A DNA stretch of 64,000 nt from Unio delphinus (lineage: Eukaryota > Mollusca > Bivalvia > Unionida > Unionidae): NCBI GenBank assembly GCA_029339505.1, contig JAQISU010000081.1:14607001-14671000 (forward strand), written 5' to 3'. Every line of letters begins with the position of its first letter. The stretch's first letter is position 1. The notes under the pieces are model-generated. The model saw only the letters and a list, made by a program, of their open reading frames with translations. It did not search any database and was not told the origin of the DNA. The translations under genes and the position numbers were made by a program. Positions 1 to 44,700 of the stretch are shown here, piece after piece.

Positions 1-86
1 TAGCCTCTAACCCTCGCTGACAGGGGTAAGATGGCAGTGATCCGTAATGGACAGTGCTTTAGACCACTTGGCCACTTGGGGCCCAC
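1..86 (-). mobile_element. tRNA-Leu-derived SINE, cut by window edge
   Basis: Reverse complement of the tRNA-like head of the SINE that is complete at 59,884-60,151. The head's GGGGCCCC...GTGG start lies at 86 and its internal promoter boxes can be recognised. The body lies outside the window to the left. Several substitutions, so an old copy. Confidence 0.8.
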
Positions 87-144
87 AGAACTCAAAGACT
101 GATCTTGCAAAGGAAATGCTTGCATTATTTATATTGATTGTATA

Positions 145-370
145 TCCTCAAGTCACCTCACCGTTGAACCTGGTAGATGGTCAAAGACAGACTGTAAATT
201 ATGCAACAAAAATTATTTAGGTGATGAATTTCACTACCTATTAAACTGTCCTAATTTAAAAATTGAAAGAGAACTAAACCTTAAAATAATTGTCATAAAA
301 GGCACGATATATTATGTTATAACGATTTGTTTAATTCCAAAAGGCATTGATGTTTTAAATTGATGTAAGC
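145..370 (+). pseudogene. LINE ORF2 C-terminal remnant (CCHC-like tail)
   Basis: A plus-strand frame from about 157 reads EPGRWSKTDCKLCNKNYLG then DEFHYLLNCP. This is the Cys/His-containing C-terminal tail seen in several invertebrate non-LTR retrotransposons. It is followed by AT-rich sequence and then interrupted at 414 by the pogo-like element. No upstream RT domain remains. Clade not assigned. Confidence 0.6.
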
Positions 371-414
371 CTATAAGGGTTATCATTGTCAATTTCACTT
401 ATATGATTGAATTA

Positions 415-1334
415 CAGTGGGGCCTTGACTTACGAGTGTCCCAACTAACGAGTTTTTTGAGATACGAGTCGTCTTTTGGCCGATTTTTTGCTAGGAGTTG
501 CGAGCTAAAATTCGGGTTACGAGCCTGCTTCAGATACCCCACCGGTAGTTGGTGCAGCGAACGTCACAGTGAACGCATGAACATCCGCCAATCACCCCGT
601 GTCTCACTCGTTCACTTTAAGCGGTCAGCTCACAGTGGAAGCATTAGTGTTGTGCTCGCATTTGTGCTTGCGGTTATTTTGAAAAGAAGCAGATGATATT
701 CATTGAATTAAAGAAAGAAATTATGGAAAAACGTGACCAAGGTGTGCGTGTAGTCGACTTGACGAAGCAGTACGAGCGTAGCACTTCCACGATCTGCACC
801 ATACTGAAGCTGAAGGAGTCAATACAGGCAATCACACTAGCCAAGAGCGTTAAAATAATTAATAAATAGCGGACGTCTCTCCGTTAAAATATGGAGAAGC
901 TGCTGATGGTGGGTTGACGGAAAAGCAGCTCGCCGGATATACCGTGACGAAGGCTATAATCTGCGAGGAGGCACGAGCTATTTACGCTGATTTGCTGCAG
1001 ATTCTCTACCTTCCACCCAACATCACCCCTATCCTGCAGCCCATGGACCAGCAGTTGATTTCTAATTTCAAGAAACTCTTTACCAAGCACCTGTTCCGAC
1101 ACGGATTTGAAGTGACGGAGAGCACAAACCGCAGCCTTAGAGAGTTCTGGAAAGACCTCTATAACATCAGGATATGCTTCAGAATTATCGATATTGCTGT
1201 GTTTTTTGGAGGTCCGGAACAGATTAATTCCATTTCAATTCATTTCTATGGGGAAAATGGATTTGACATACGAGTAATTTGAGTTACGAGCTCCGTCACG
1301 GAACGAATTAAACTCGTAAGTCAAGGCCCCACTG
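415..1334 (+). mobile_element. Pogo/Tigger-like DNA transposon, internally deleted
   Basis: A 920-bp element bounded by inverted ends cagtggggccttgacttacg (415) and its complement ending at 1334, flanked by TA on both sides (413-414, 1335-1336), the target duplication of the Tc1/mariner-pogo superfamily. Inside are two broken transposase pieces. One, near 715-860, resembles the CENP-B-type helix-turn-helix (KRDQGVRVVDLTKQYERST). The other, near 945-1200, resembles the distal DDE region (LPPNITPILQPMDQQLISNF). The catalytic centre between them is missing, so it cannot move by itself; Tigger-type transposase from elsewhere would be needed. Confidence 0.85.
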
Positions 1335-1408
1335 TATTCATGAAATTAAAGACTATGTTCAACGAAATATTACCAACCACCATGTATACAATATCTATAT
1401 CTGATGTT

Positions 1409-1598
1409 ACATGGTGGCCAGTATTATTGGTGGAGGAAGAACCTGGGAAACCCCCATAAAGAACCACCGACCCACGAGAAGCTTCTGGCAAGCTTTCTCA
1501 CATAACTACATTAGCCGAATCTTAGACTCAAACCCACACAGACAGGTGAGATGGCAGTGATCCGAAACAGAAAGCACTTTAGACAACTCGGTGCCCCC
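1409..1598 (-). mobile_element. tRNA-Leu-derived SINE, tail-truncated
   Basis: Minus-strand copy of the family described at 59,884. The head ends at about 1598 and the body reaches the acatggtggccag block at 1409. The terminal A-rich tail is absent. Diverged (B box altered). Confidence 0.8.
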
Positions 1599-1872
1599 TT
1601 ATACTGTTTTGTTAAACAGGAGTAAATCTGTTACCTATTGAATTTTTTAAATGTTGTAAATGCATCAGGGTTTACATTAGGTACCTATTGGATATTAAAA
1701 ATATCAAATAACTCTGTTTCTAGGAACAGTGACATTGGACCTTTCGTTTTATTTTAAAATAAAAGTCATATCAGTAAAATATAAGTTAAAATCAAGTGTG
1801 CTTATTGAACAAACAAAGCATGTAAGCTTGACTTTTAATTTAGTCTAACTTGTTGCAAATTCATTTCAGACA

Positions 1873-1943
1873 GTCATGGTAGCTCAGCTGGTATAGCATT
1901 AGATTCCTAATACAATATTTACTGGTTCAATACCTGCCCTGGC
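1873..1943 (+). tRNA. tRNA-like sequence (pseudo-tRNA or SINE head)
   Basis: A 71-nt stretch has a D-arm/A-box TAGCTCAGCTGG (1880-1891), a B-box GGTTCAATACC (1924-1934), and an acceptor stem that pairs at about six of seven positions, one as G-U (gtcatgg with ccctggc). The anticodon stem pairs poorly (loop ttcctaa), so it is more likely a decayed tRNA-derived SINE head or pseudogene than a working tRNA. Confidence 0.45.
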
Positions 1944-2430
1944 TTTGGTTTTCTGTCACAATATAGCCAAGAGAAAATCACTTGGCTACAATATCTTATG
2001 CATAATGTTGTAAATAATTTGTTACAAGGTTAACCCCCACTACATTCCAGCATCTGATAATAATATATATAAAAGTGGAAAAGCAGGAAAACCATATTTG
2101 ATCATGTTTCTCACAAAAGCAGTACTTATGAAGTAATTGATGATTTGACAAGTTTTTCTAATGACCAAAATAACCTGGGCATTAAGGAAAAGTAAAAATA
2201 TGAATAACTAGGATGAACAGATATTTATTTCCCTAAAGATGATAACTAAACAGGAATCCCCTTGACTATGCACATTTAGACCAGACAACAATATACTGAC
2301 TGGTATGAAGAAAAAATAAGTCACTCGAAACCAAACATTTAGGTATGTGACCAACGTTTGTCAGGACTGAGTAATTCCCATGAGATGTATATATACACTA
2401 TTTCACAAGTGTATGTGAAATTGGCTCCAA

Positions 2431-2682
2431 GATAGGGAGGTATGATGAATAGACAGCATAAACTTACATGAATGTAGATCAGATTATGTTAAAGATAGTG
2501 AGGTATGATGAATAGACAGCATAAACTTACATGAATGTAGATCAAATTATGTTAAAGATAGTGAGGTATGATGAATAGACAGCATAAACTTACATGAATG
2601 TAGATCAGATTATGTTAAAGATAGTGAGGTATGATGAACAGACAGCATAAACGTACATGAATGTAGATCAGATTATGTTCAA
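2431..2682. repeat. 63-bp tandem repeat, four copies
   Basis: Four head-to-tail copies of a 63-bp unit begin at 2431, 2494, 2557 and 2620 with gatag(g/t)gaggtatgatgaa. They differ at only a few positions. The block sits inside a wider zone (about 2160-3300) of much older repeats sharing ccaattttcac, gtgaaat, aacaaacagata and aaaaagtca(c/t) words, suggesting recent expansion of one unit of an ancient tandem array. Confidence 0.85.
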
Positions 2683-3468
2683 GATACTGCTAAAAACAAA
2701 AAGTTAACTTGAGCATGAAAATTGGGTTTTCTTGACAGTGTTCATACTGTTGAGCTATTTTTTCTAGTGTTGGATCCATATACCAGGTTTTTTTTATGAA
2801 TGGGAGTAAAAGAAAGTCCAAGACAGGTATAATGAACAGATAGGTGAAAAAAGTCACCATGGCATGTCACGTGGGTTACAAGACCAATTGTTGGTACAGT
2901 TCAATTACTTTCCAATTTTCACAAGTGTAGATAAAGTAGGGTTCAAGATATATTTGGTGTAAAAAATGAATGGATGAAAATACAAAAAGTCATTAAAGCA
3001 TAAAATTTGAATCTCTTGTATTGTTGATTTGCTTTTGTTGAAATGCATCTACATATTCATGAGTAAGTTAAAATGGATCAAGGATATTAATAGTGTAACA
3101 AATAGACAACTGAAAAATTAGAAAGATCCCTTGTGTAAAAGCCGGGTAGCACTAATCTAATATTTCTTTTTCTGTTAAGTGCCATTACATACCAATTTTC
3201 ATTAATGTATGTGAAATAGAGTTACAAATATTCAGGGTGTAACAAACAGATAGCAAACAATAAAAAAGTCACCCAAACATGAAAACTGGTCACAATGACC
3301 TAGTGTTGCTAGCTAAACTTAGCATCCACTCGAAGAAGTTACAGTTTGCATCTTATCTATGATCATGACATCACTGCTAATTAATTTACTATCTTTGCTT
3401 CACAAGATCTGTAAGGCATGGTTATAAATTATTTTAAAAAAAAAAAAACATGTTCTTTAGATACTTAC

Positions 3469-36618
<33,150 letters not shown>

Positions 36619-36639
36619 TTTGATACCTCAATCCCTATG

Positions 36640-37819
36640 GAGAAAGAAAAAGAAAACAGTCATTATAACTATAAAAATCCAATATAGTAAATAAATATAT
36701 ATCAAAAGGTGTTGGGAGGGATTATTAAGGATTTTTTAATACATGGCAAGAAAGAAAGAAAAAAAAAAGAAAAAACTTGCTTCTGATGGGCATGCCTGAA
36801 TAGAAATAGTGCTAAACAGAAGCACAACATATAACACTGATACACCAGAGATGGAGGAAAATATCTTGGCCAAGTGAGCTAAAAGGTGAACATTATCAAT
36901 CTGAGAGTAACATTTGAAGATGCTTGTGATGTTCAGTGCTCAAAGAAATTTTGTTTCTTGAACAGACATTGGACAAATGTCTTTACAACAAGAGTCTCTT
37001 AAATGGATTGATGCTCTACTGTCCAAAAAGAATTTAACACAAATTCAAGACCACTTATTTTGGCCATGTAGTGCTGTAACCATCTTATTCTTGGAAGGAA
37101 AGAATTTTAAACTAGCCACTGTGACTGCCATATTGGATGTAAGATTGGCACTTGGGACGAACAAAACACCATCAGATGATGTTGGTAAAAATTATATATC
37201 AATATGACCATTAATTCAGAAAAACGAGCAAGAAGATTTTTATAATGTTCACTGTGGCAGTCATATTGGATATCTTCAAGGCAGCATTGTCATTTAGGTC
37301 CAACTCCATATGACAAGACTGGTGGTGAAAATACTGTTACAATGTAATAATAAATTCTTGAAAAGCATTATTAAAATATCAACATAGATACCATATTTAC
37401 TGTATCTGTTGAGACACAATAAAATTTAAAAAATTCTGTCCCAGAACTCATGACTTTTTTTTCATTCTGGTCATATGTCCTAAGACTTAAGAAATGAAAT
37501 ACTTTTGTATTGCAATTGTGCTCCCATCCACTGCACATAGCAATAAAATAGATAAATAAGATGCTTAATTGATAACAAAAAGAAAGAAAGCAACCTTGTG
37601 TTGTTATCATTTAATCCTTTTTTCAACATAAGCATTAAAGAATAAAAAATATCCACGAAAAATGTGTAAGTGGCAAAGGCTTCCATAATGTAGCGTGTAT
37701 CAATTATGTCTGATAACACACGCCACACAGTTCATTGATCTGAACATCGAGAAACAAATTGTGTGTGGTTGTGCTCAAAGATTTGAACTTATCTGACAGA
37801 AAACTGGATCTTACAAAAT
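36640..37819. other. First GHITM intron (if the 5' exon is right), no gene seen
   Basis: AT-rich. 37,398-37,660 is related to 24,366-24,610. Frames here have no recognisable domain. Confidence 0.4.
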
Positions 37820-39085
37820 TGCAAACAAGAGGGAAATAATCAAATGACATCTTGAACATGACATTGAACACATGACATGGTGTTGGGTGCAAAAACAAAA
37901 TCAAGATTAAATCATATTAGGTCTACTGTATGACAGTATCTCTATCTAGTGTAAGTGACAAATGCTATTTACCCACTGATATCAATGGTCCTTTATAATA
38001 ATTGTAACTACAGATGCAAAGCACATAAAAGCCCTGGTGGTTAATAAACAACTAACAGCAAGCAGTAAACTTCTTTGAACCCACTGACAATACATTAAAG
38101 ACAAAAGGTAATTTTTATTATAAAGCAAGCTGATCTTAGAGGACAACTTTGGTTATTTTTATTGTAAAGGATATCAATACAAAGATTATTTTATTGCAAA
38201 GCAAACCAATATTGGATGCTGACAATGGATTCTTTGAAGATGATTTGTTTCTAAATACACAAAGATGGCAGAATTATGACAGTAAACTTTGGTTCCTTTT
38301 CACTGGTATTCACAGGAAGTTTGAAAATAAATTGAAACAATGGAACAAATTTTAAAGTGACATGGTGCTTTGAGCACGGAAGTCGATCACCCAGAATATT
38401 TGGAGAAAATAAAACCATGCGATGAATTCATGAATGATAAAAAAAAGCAAATAATTTAGCAAACAGGAGGGAAATAATCAACCGATATAATGAAGACAAC
38501 TGCCATTCACAAATGACACTGTATTAGCTACAAAATAGCCAAGACTGAATTATATCAAGGTCTACAGTATGACAATATCTCGCAAATAAAAATCATTATT
38601 TGAAAACACATTCACTGGAGTACAAGTGACAATCGTTTTGCCACACGGGTTAAAAAAATATCATCATTACTATTTACCCGCAGACAGCAGTGTTCCTTTG
38701 TATCAATTATTACTACAGATGCCAAGCACACAGAAACCATGGTGTTGAATAACACAACTGGCAGCCAGCAGTAAACTTCTTTTTTGAACTTACCAACTGG
38801 ACATCAAAGACCAAGTGGTTTCTTTTAATTACAAAGCAAGCTGACCTCGAAATCCGACTTTGGACACTGAAGCCAGAATTTTTTACAAAGATATCAATAC
38901 AAAGATAATTTTATTGCAAAGCAAGCTGATCTCTTGGAAGCCCACTATAGATTCTTCTAAGTGTGCCGACTTTTTATTTTTGAATATACAAAGATTGCTG
39001 AGATGTGGAAGCTAACTTTGGTTCCTTTTCACCGGCATTCACGGAAATTTTGAAAATACATTGAAACAATATAAGCTTCAAAAGT
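37820..39085. repeat. Diverged direct duplication (about 0.55 and 0.63 kb)
   Basis: 37,820-38,365 and 38,457-39,085 share in order: caa(g/a)agggaaataatcaa-like start, ggtctac(t/a)gtatgaca, ctatttaccc, aacaca/aacaact, cagcaagcagtaaacttctt, gatatcaatacaaagat, ttttattgcaaagcaa, gttccttttcac and attgaaacaat. Gaps and substitutions show an old event. No coding sense. Confidence 0.75.
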
Positions 39086-39119
39086 CATACAATATAGTGT
39101 GGCAGCTGTTCATACCATT

Positions 39120-39205
39120 TTTACAAATCTTTGGTACGATTGAGCTAGAGTTCGAACCCACGACCTTCTGCATCTGAGGTGGACACTAACAAATGCCATA
39201 AGGCT
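39120..39205 (-). mobile_element. tRNA-derived SINE head, third type
   Basis: The minus strand has gtgggttcgaactctagctc (B box GGTTCGAACTC) preceded by cctcagatgcagaaggtc. Likely a tRNA-related head. The A box is unclear. Confidence 0.45.
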
Positions 39206-39490
39206 GAAAGAATCTGGCTTTCCACCAGCCTCGCTATTTATAAGCAGATCTATGAAGAAATGAAAAAGAATGTCACATATTTCATGCAGGAAAATCAAAT
39301 TACTACAGTACTAAGATCACTGTAAGTTACAGCATCAATGAGCTCTTAATGCCAAGAAATAAATGTACATCACCTCTATGGTCAGCCTACAAGACCTGTT
39401 TGCAAATTTCTTTGACAAAGTTCAGTCCATTAAAGATAAGCTTGACAACACAATTTCAACCAACTAAATGTCACCAGACAGTTATAATAC

Positions 39491-39747
39491 GGGGCCCCGA
39501 GTGGCCGAGTGGTCTAAAGCGCTGTCCGTTACGGACCACTGCCATCTCACCTCTGTCTGCGTGGGTTCGCGTCTAAGATTCGGCTAATGTAGTTAAGTGA
39601 GAAAGCTTGCCAGTAGCTTCTCGTGGGTCGGTGGTTCTTTCCGGGGTTTTTCCGGTTTCTTCCTCCACCACTAATACTGGCCGCCATGTATAGCCTATAT
39701 ATTGTGCTGAAAAATGGCGTTAAACCACAAAAAAAAAACAAAAAAAC
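39491..39747 (+). mobile_element. tRNA-Leu-derived SINE, full length with 12-bp target duplication
   Basis: Nearly identical to the copy at 59,884. Head gagtggccgagtggtctaaa (A box), body with ttccggggtttttccggttt, A-rich tail. Flanked by cagttataatac at 39,479-39,490 and 39,748-39,759. Young copy, in the presumed first GHITM intron. Confidence 0.95.
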
Positions 39748-40189
39748 CAGTTATAATACAGAATATACACAGCAACCTTTCACAGCATTTGAACCTGTCC
39801 CTATTGATTTGGTACATACAACTGTGACAAAGAATGCCCAAAAGTCACGTAAACTCTTTCTCATTTTGACAACACCATTACTTGAATGCTTAGATTCAAT
39901 ACTGCCTTCACTAACTAATGATAATAGTACTTTTATCTCATCCCGGGAATTCCCATCATTTTTCAAACTGCCAATGTAAAGCTGATGTTGAAGAAACCAA
40001 AGATATTTAAAAAACTATTGCACTATTTCTAACTGCTCATTTATTTAAAAAATCATAGAAAAACTTGTTATAAACTTATTTGTATCTCATCAGAATTCAA
40101 AAAGTCCTGTAAGCAACATACAGGCTGCATACTTCCCTCACCAAAGTAATGAAACTGTCCTTCTGTGAGTAGGTAATGACTTATGATTT

Positions 40190-40910
40190 TGGTAGTGGAA
40201 AGACAACAATCCTCAACTACAGTGACTAGTCTGCAGCATCTGATAATAGTAGACAATGATATTTTACTTCACTATCTCCAGCATGTATCTGGTATCATGA
40301 TACAGTCTTACTATGGCTCAAGTCTTAGTCAACAGGACACAAATTGTATCTGTAAATGGAAAAAATTCCAGCTCAAATCATCTAAGTTTTGATATACCAC
40401 AAGGCCCAGTTCTCAAACCCCTTTTCTTCATTCTACACACTCAGCTACTCTCAAGTGTAATAGACCGACATAAGATGTCTCACCAATTGTATAATGATAT
40501 TCAAATATACAAATCTTACTGCCCATCTGATTATGAGGCTACCATCCAAGTCATTGAGAGGTGCATTTACCATATCAAGCCATGAAAAAGATGGATTTAT
40601 AATTTCTAACCCAAGTCACCAAGCAGCCCCAAATTGTGTGGAATGATTGTAATTCCAATGCAAACAGATGCTCCTGATGTACACAAGAAAACAGACTGCC
40701 AGCTGTCCAGTTCTAATTTATAGAAGAGCCTATTTCTGTAAAAACTTTCATATGCATCCAATATTTGCTTCGTCTAGTTTTAATATTTTCAAAAAAACAA
40801 ATTTCACAAGCAAATTGAAGTCCAAATTTTCTGAATTATTGAGAGTTTTCAAAGATTTACATCAAAATTGCTGCTGGGAAACTGACTCAAATAAGGTGTG
40901 TTGCTTATGA
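40190..40910 (+). pseudogene. L2-like LINE reverse-transcriptase remnant
   Basis: The plus-strand frame at 40,313-40,585 reads VNRTQIVSVNGKNSSSNHLS, then IPQGPVLKPLFFILHTQ (RT block 4) and LYNDIQIYK where an active YADD motif is expected, so the catalytic centre is destroyed. Weak matching text continues to about 40,900 with stops. Probably the same LINE family as the tails near 21.8, 23.8 and 45.1 kb. Confidence 0.7.
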
Positions 40911-41078
40911 AACTCCTTTTTTTATATGAAACACCAACAACTTGACAGTGTTTTGGACCCCCTGTTGACAATCAGGTTAGAACTTGTACATCAATGAATT
41001 AAATGACTCAGTTTTGAACAATTTTTATATCCTTGGTGGCTTTTGTATATAAAATCGGTAGGAGATACACAGGGAGGG

Positions 41079-41307
41079 TTTTGTTTTTTATTGTTTAACG
41101 CTATTTTTAAGCACAATATAGGCTTAACATGGAAAACCCGGAAAACCTCTGGAAAAAAACACTGACCCACGAGAAGCTACTGGCAAGCTTTCTCACATAA
41201 CTACATTAGCCGAATCTTAGACTCGAAACCACGCAGACAAAGGTGAGATGGCAGTGATCCGTAACGGACAGCGCTTTAGACCACTCGCCTCGGCCACTCG
41301 GGGCCCC
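41079..41307 (-). mobile_element. tRNA-Leu-derived SINE with 11-bp target duplication
   Basis: Minus-strand copy from the T-rich tail (41,079) to the head end ggggccccc. Flanked by cacagggaggg at 41,068-41,078 and 41,308-41,318. A short internal deletion removes part of the body. Confidence 0.92.
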
Positions 41308-42396
41308 CACAGGGAGGGTGTGAGAATACTACAGCCTACAGGTGCTGTACTAAGTCTACAGTATTATTACATCTTGTAAATAATAACATTACTGATCGCC
41401 TACTGGAAATATTCTTAAATAATAAATACTGAATGAAATAAACTTGACCTTCTTATAAGCTTTCGGAAACACTGGAGAAAAAAACAACATGATGCAACAC
41501 TGCTTGAATTATTACTGTACTGACGTAAAACCGGAATCTTCTGAAATGACCAGTTTTTTTTTTTTTGCTTGTAGTTGCTGTTTTCGAACCTGCACTTGGG
41601 CTATCTTCAACTTAAATTGTTAGACTGGAGAGGAATAGCTTTCAATGAAACATTACGCAACCACCATAACGTTATATCGGCAACATGGATATCATCTAGT
41701 TTCCTTAGATTTATGGACTTGCATTTCATTCATTCGGATATTAACAACTTTTAAATTAAAATACTGCTGCAACTCCTACCCAACACTGTTCTTACAAAAT
41801 TAAAATGTATTTTTTTTTACCTCTTCTCAACAGTTTTCTTAAAATGCGTCTTTGAAAAACTAAGTCAGCCGGAAGTCTAATTCCATTTGGAACACTTCGT
41901 ATTTTCTCGATAGTGCTTGCACTCTTAAAATTCGCGACCTTTTCCATCACATTCTAGAACAATAAGAACAAACATAATTTTGATATACCATCAGGCCCAT
42001 GGTTGATATTATGAAAACTACAAAAATATAAGAATGCATTATTGCAGACTGCACAGGGCCTTGCCCATTCATATAAATTAAAATATAAATATAAAATAAA
42101 CGTATTTAATACATCAGGTACAATTCTTACTATTATAGTATGTGTCTGTATTCCCGCTTATTTGTAACCCCCTGCCGATTTCAGTAACGAAAATAATAAA
42201 CAAGATAAAAAGTAAAAAAATCTTACTCAGTTCATTCATTGATTTGTAATTTCTAACCCGACCGCGACCAGGATGTCCATAACACTTTTATCGTCTGCGC
42301 GTCTGATGACGAGAAATATTGCCACAAATTTTATAGCGGGTAGTGGTCTGAACAAACGAGCGAGATCATGATTTAGATCGAGAAATATATAATAAA
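41308..42396. other. Presumed GHITM promoter side; a possible virus-derived C-terminus at the right
   Basis: Contains the candidate 5' exon. From about 42,245 the plus strand has a short open frame (ATRMSITLLSSARLMTRNIA, stop near 42,369) in sequence rich in CG words like the capsid block that follows. It could be the end of a preceding virion gene but is not recognised. Confidence 0.35.
41821..41885 (-). promoter_or_regulatory. Candidate GHITM 5' UTR exon and promoter with ETS-type site
   Basis: On the minus strand a possible non-coding exon ends in GAGAAGAG followed by GTAAAA at 41820. About 45 bp upstream of that donor lies CTTCCGGCTG (CCGGAAGT on the plus strand, 41869-41876), an ETS-family consensus common at start sites of nuclear genes for mitochondrial proteins. 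It is the best-placed candidate for the upstream exon implied by the acceptor at 36635. Positional inference only: no transcript data, and the exact start is unknown. Confidence 0.3.
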
Positions 42397-43801
42397 ATGT
42401 TCAAATCTTCACCCGACGAAGCATTTGATGTAGACGCGCCGGTTCTCAAGCACGATTCAGCACGCGATTATCAATTTTATTATTGTCCCGCGATACAACC
42501 TGATTCCCGATCTACAATTCAACTTCATGTTCAAGATACAAGCAAATATTTCTTACCTTGTTAAGCTTTCATCGAAGTAGAAGGTCAACTCGTAACAAAT
42601 GTTGCAGTTGATACACCATACGCAAATCTCCCAAATACTTAGGTTGGTTTTGTCAATACATGTAATGGTATAATGGCGCTGTTTAGTAGTGCTAGACATA
42701 CGATTGATGAAAGGGAAATCGAATCTATCGATGTTGCCACAGCAATAGTTGGTTTAGCTCGATATTCCGATGATTATAAAAGATCGACTGGTCCATCAAT
42801 GATGTTCGCTAAAGATATTGCCAACAATGCTGGTCATGATCCATTTTAGAAGGATACCAAAAAAAGTTTCTGCTGCTGAAAACGACGCTGATGTCGAAAC
42901 TGTTATGGCTAATAATCGTAATTTCAACCAAGGATTTTTAACACGTAAAGCGATGTTAGATGACAATGGAAGATTTTCTTGCGCAGTTGCATTATCTCAT
43001 ATTTTTGGATTCTGTAGACATGTTAAAAAGGTTATCTTCGGAGCAAATCATACAGTAGTTTTTGTGCGAAAAAGTAATGATGACGATGCAATCTGACTCG
43101 CTAATCATGTTCCTGATGGTAAAGTAATTTTATCAAAACTATTATTGTGGATGCCGGTAATGACCCAGAGGAGCGATTACTATCGTTTATGGACTAAGGT
43201 GGTAAATCATTGATATCATGGTAAGACCTTACGACAGCTACAACGACGAATTCTGTACCCGGTATATTTACGTGGCATATAGCATCAACACAAAGTATTT
43301 CCGCTCCCGGGCATATTTTTATTGTAATACAGAATATAGCACGATTAGATCCATCTAATAGATAAGAACGTTGCCATATGATATTCGACAAAACTAGGAG
43401 TTAATGAGGCTTCGTTGAAAATAAACGGTCAACAAGAACCATACGAGGATAATTTGCTTGATTAAAACGATAATCAAATAGCACGCGCATATCATCGTTT
43501 ATGGACTTTTATGGGACGCGATCAAAATCTCGATACTGGTTTGCAGATATCACAATCTGATTTTAAAAATTTATATCAGATTTATTACTTTTCATTGCAA
43601 CATCTCGATTTAACGATGCATAGTGTCGTTGATGTACATTTCCGAGCTCGTATCACACAACTTCCTGTTGCCTCAGCAGGTCCACCCATAGTACATAGAG
43701 CTTGTAGAGCAATTGCTATCATTCACAGCGACACAGCGATGTTACTCAAAGGTACTGGTGGACGAATGAAAGTTATTGACACACCAGTAGAAAATATGTA
43801 G
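42397..43801 (+). pseudogene. Decayed virus-derived major capsid protein (double jelly-roll type)
   Basis: About 1.4 kb, the length of a roughly 465-residue protein, read through at least four frame changes or stops (near 42,555, 42,640, 42,847, 43,094, 43,190 and 43,463). Recognisable pieces: IQLHVQDTSKYFLP; SARHTIDEREIESIDVATAI and YSDDYKRSTGPSMMF; GRFSCAVALSHIFGFC then HTVVFVRKSNDDDAI; and GLQISQSDFKNLYQIYYFSL near the C-terminus. The pattern resembles hexon-like capsid proteins of Polinton/adintovirus-type elements found in animal genomes; this rests on remembered family features, not a search. Downstream virion-type genes on the same strand support it. Non-functional fossil. Confidence 0.65.
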
Positions 43802-43830
43802 ACAATAAGATCAACCTCGTATTAAATAAA

Positions 43831-44305
43831 ATGTCATACAATCATGTTAACGTCACCTTATCTCAAAGGCAGTCAAAGAAATTACAGTTGAAGAACGTGA
43901 TTACATGCGGGTCAACAATAACCTTAAAACAAAATCAGATTGCTAGAGGTGGACCAAATAAACTATCGTTGACAAAAACTCAACTTATCCATTTCAATAA
44001 AGCGCTAAAAGGAAAAACCGGTGTTCAACTTAATTTTTCCTTCCGCGGTCAAGGATATGGTTAAATCAGGTGGAATATTTCCTCTTCTCGCCTCGTTACC
44101 AGCGTTGATTGCTACCGCCTCTCCCTCAGTCACCAAAGCAGCCGCATTAGGTGCTGTTAGAACCGCTGCTGAAATGGCACTTAAAAAAGCTATAGGGCGA
44201 GAACATAAAAAAGGGAAAGAGTCCAAGTCTACCAGGCAGTCGTTTCACGAAATACAGGGCCGGCCTGAGACACTCAGGAAGCGTTTGTTCATAACCCCGT
44301 TGTGA
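43831..44305 (+). pseudogene. Small virion-type gene (pX/mu-like, Gly/Ala membrane segment), one frameshift
   Basis: Starts at ATG 43,831, 29 bp after the capsid stop. The first frame has LTKTQLIHF and KALKGKTGVQLNFS. After a shift in the T-rich run near 44,035 the second frame has KDMVKSGGIFPLLASLPALI followed by an Ala-rich helix and a basic tail (GREHKKGKESK). A basic, repeat-flavoured N-terminus plus SGG(I/F)FP hydrophobic segment recalls a core/minor capsid protein found next to capsid genes in animal Polinton-like elements. Function inferred from context. Confidence 0.55.
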
Positions 44306-44319
44306 AATTTTGATTTAAT

Positions 44320-44700
44320 CGAAACAGCCAAAAAATATAATTTTTAGAGGTGTTTTTTATGAGAGATCAATTACCACAACAACCAGCAAATACTGAAACC
44401 GGTATTATAAATCTAGATAATAACACTTGACCTAGAACTCATTGGGTCGCATACGCGATTGATTGACCCACGTGGAATTATTTATTTTGATTCTTACGGG
44501 CTAGCCCCACCTATAAAATTTCTAAATTATATAACTCGATTAAATATTCCTGTTTGGTATTCGACGTTGTGCTGCACGGGGTTTAAAGACCTCTTGAAGT
44601 TGCCAACGAATATAAAACTGGATTATCACGATTATGTAAAATATGGGCACGTGAACCGTCGAGCGCTGTTATACAATGCAACGCTGAGCAATTAAGCGAG
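44320..44700 (+). pseudogene. Adenain-like cysteine protease remnant
   Basis: Short pieces in different frames: MRDQLPQ at 44,359, GIINLDNNT, THWVAYA (the His of the catalytic set, about 44,437-44,457), and IIYFDSYGLAPP (the catalytic Asp/Asn position and conserved FDS.G, about 44,478-44,513). These are the signature stretches of the virion-maturation protease (C5/adenain-like) of Polintons. In-frame stops near 44,429 and 44,465 and a frame change break it. The catalytic Cys region cannot be placed. Confidence 0.65.

Noticed and set aside
2760..2800. Possible last GHITM exon (minus-strand YMD phrase)
   Set aside because: The following residues do not match the expected C-terminal helix and there is no fitting acceptor in the right phase.
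42541..42590. Splice donor-like caaggtaagaa on the minus strand as a GHITM 5' exon
   Set aside because: It falls inside the virus-derived capsid frame, so the site is better explained as chance; the 41.8-kb candidate with an ETS site is preferred.
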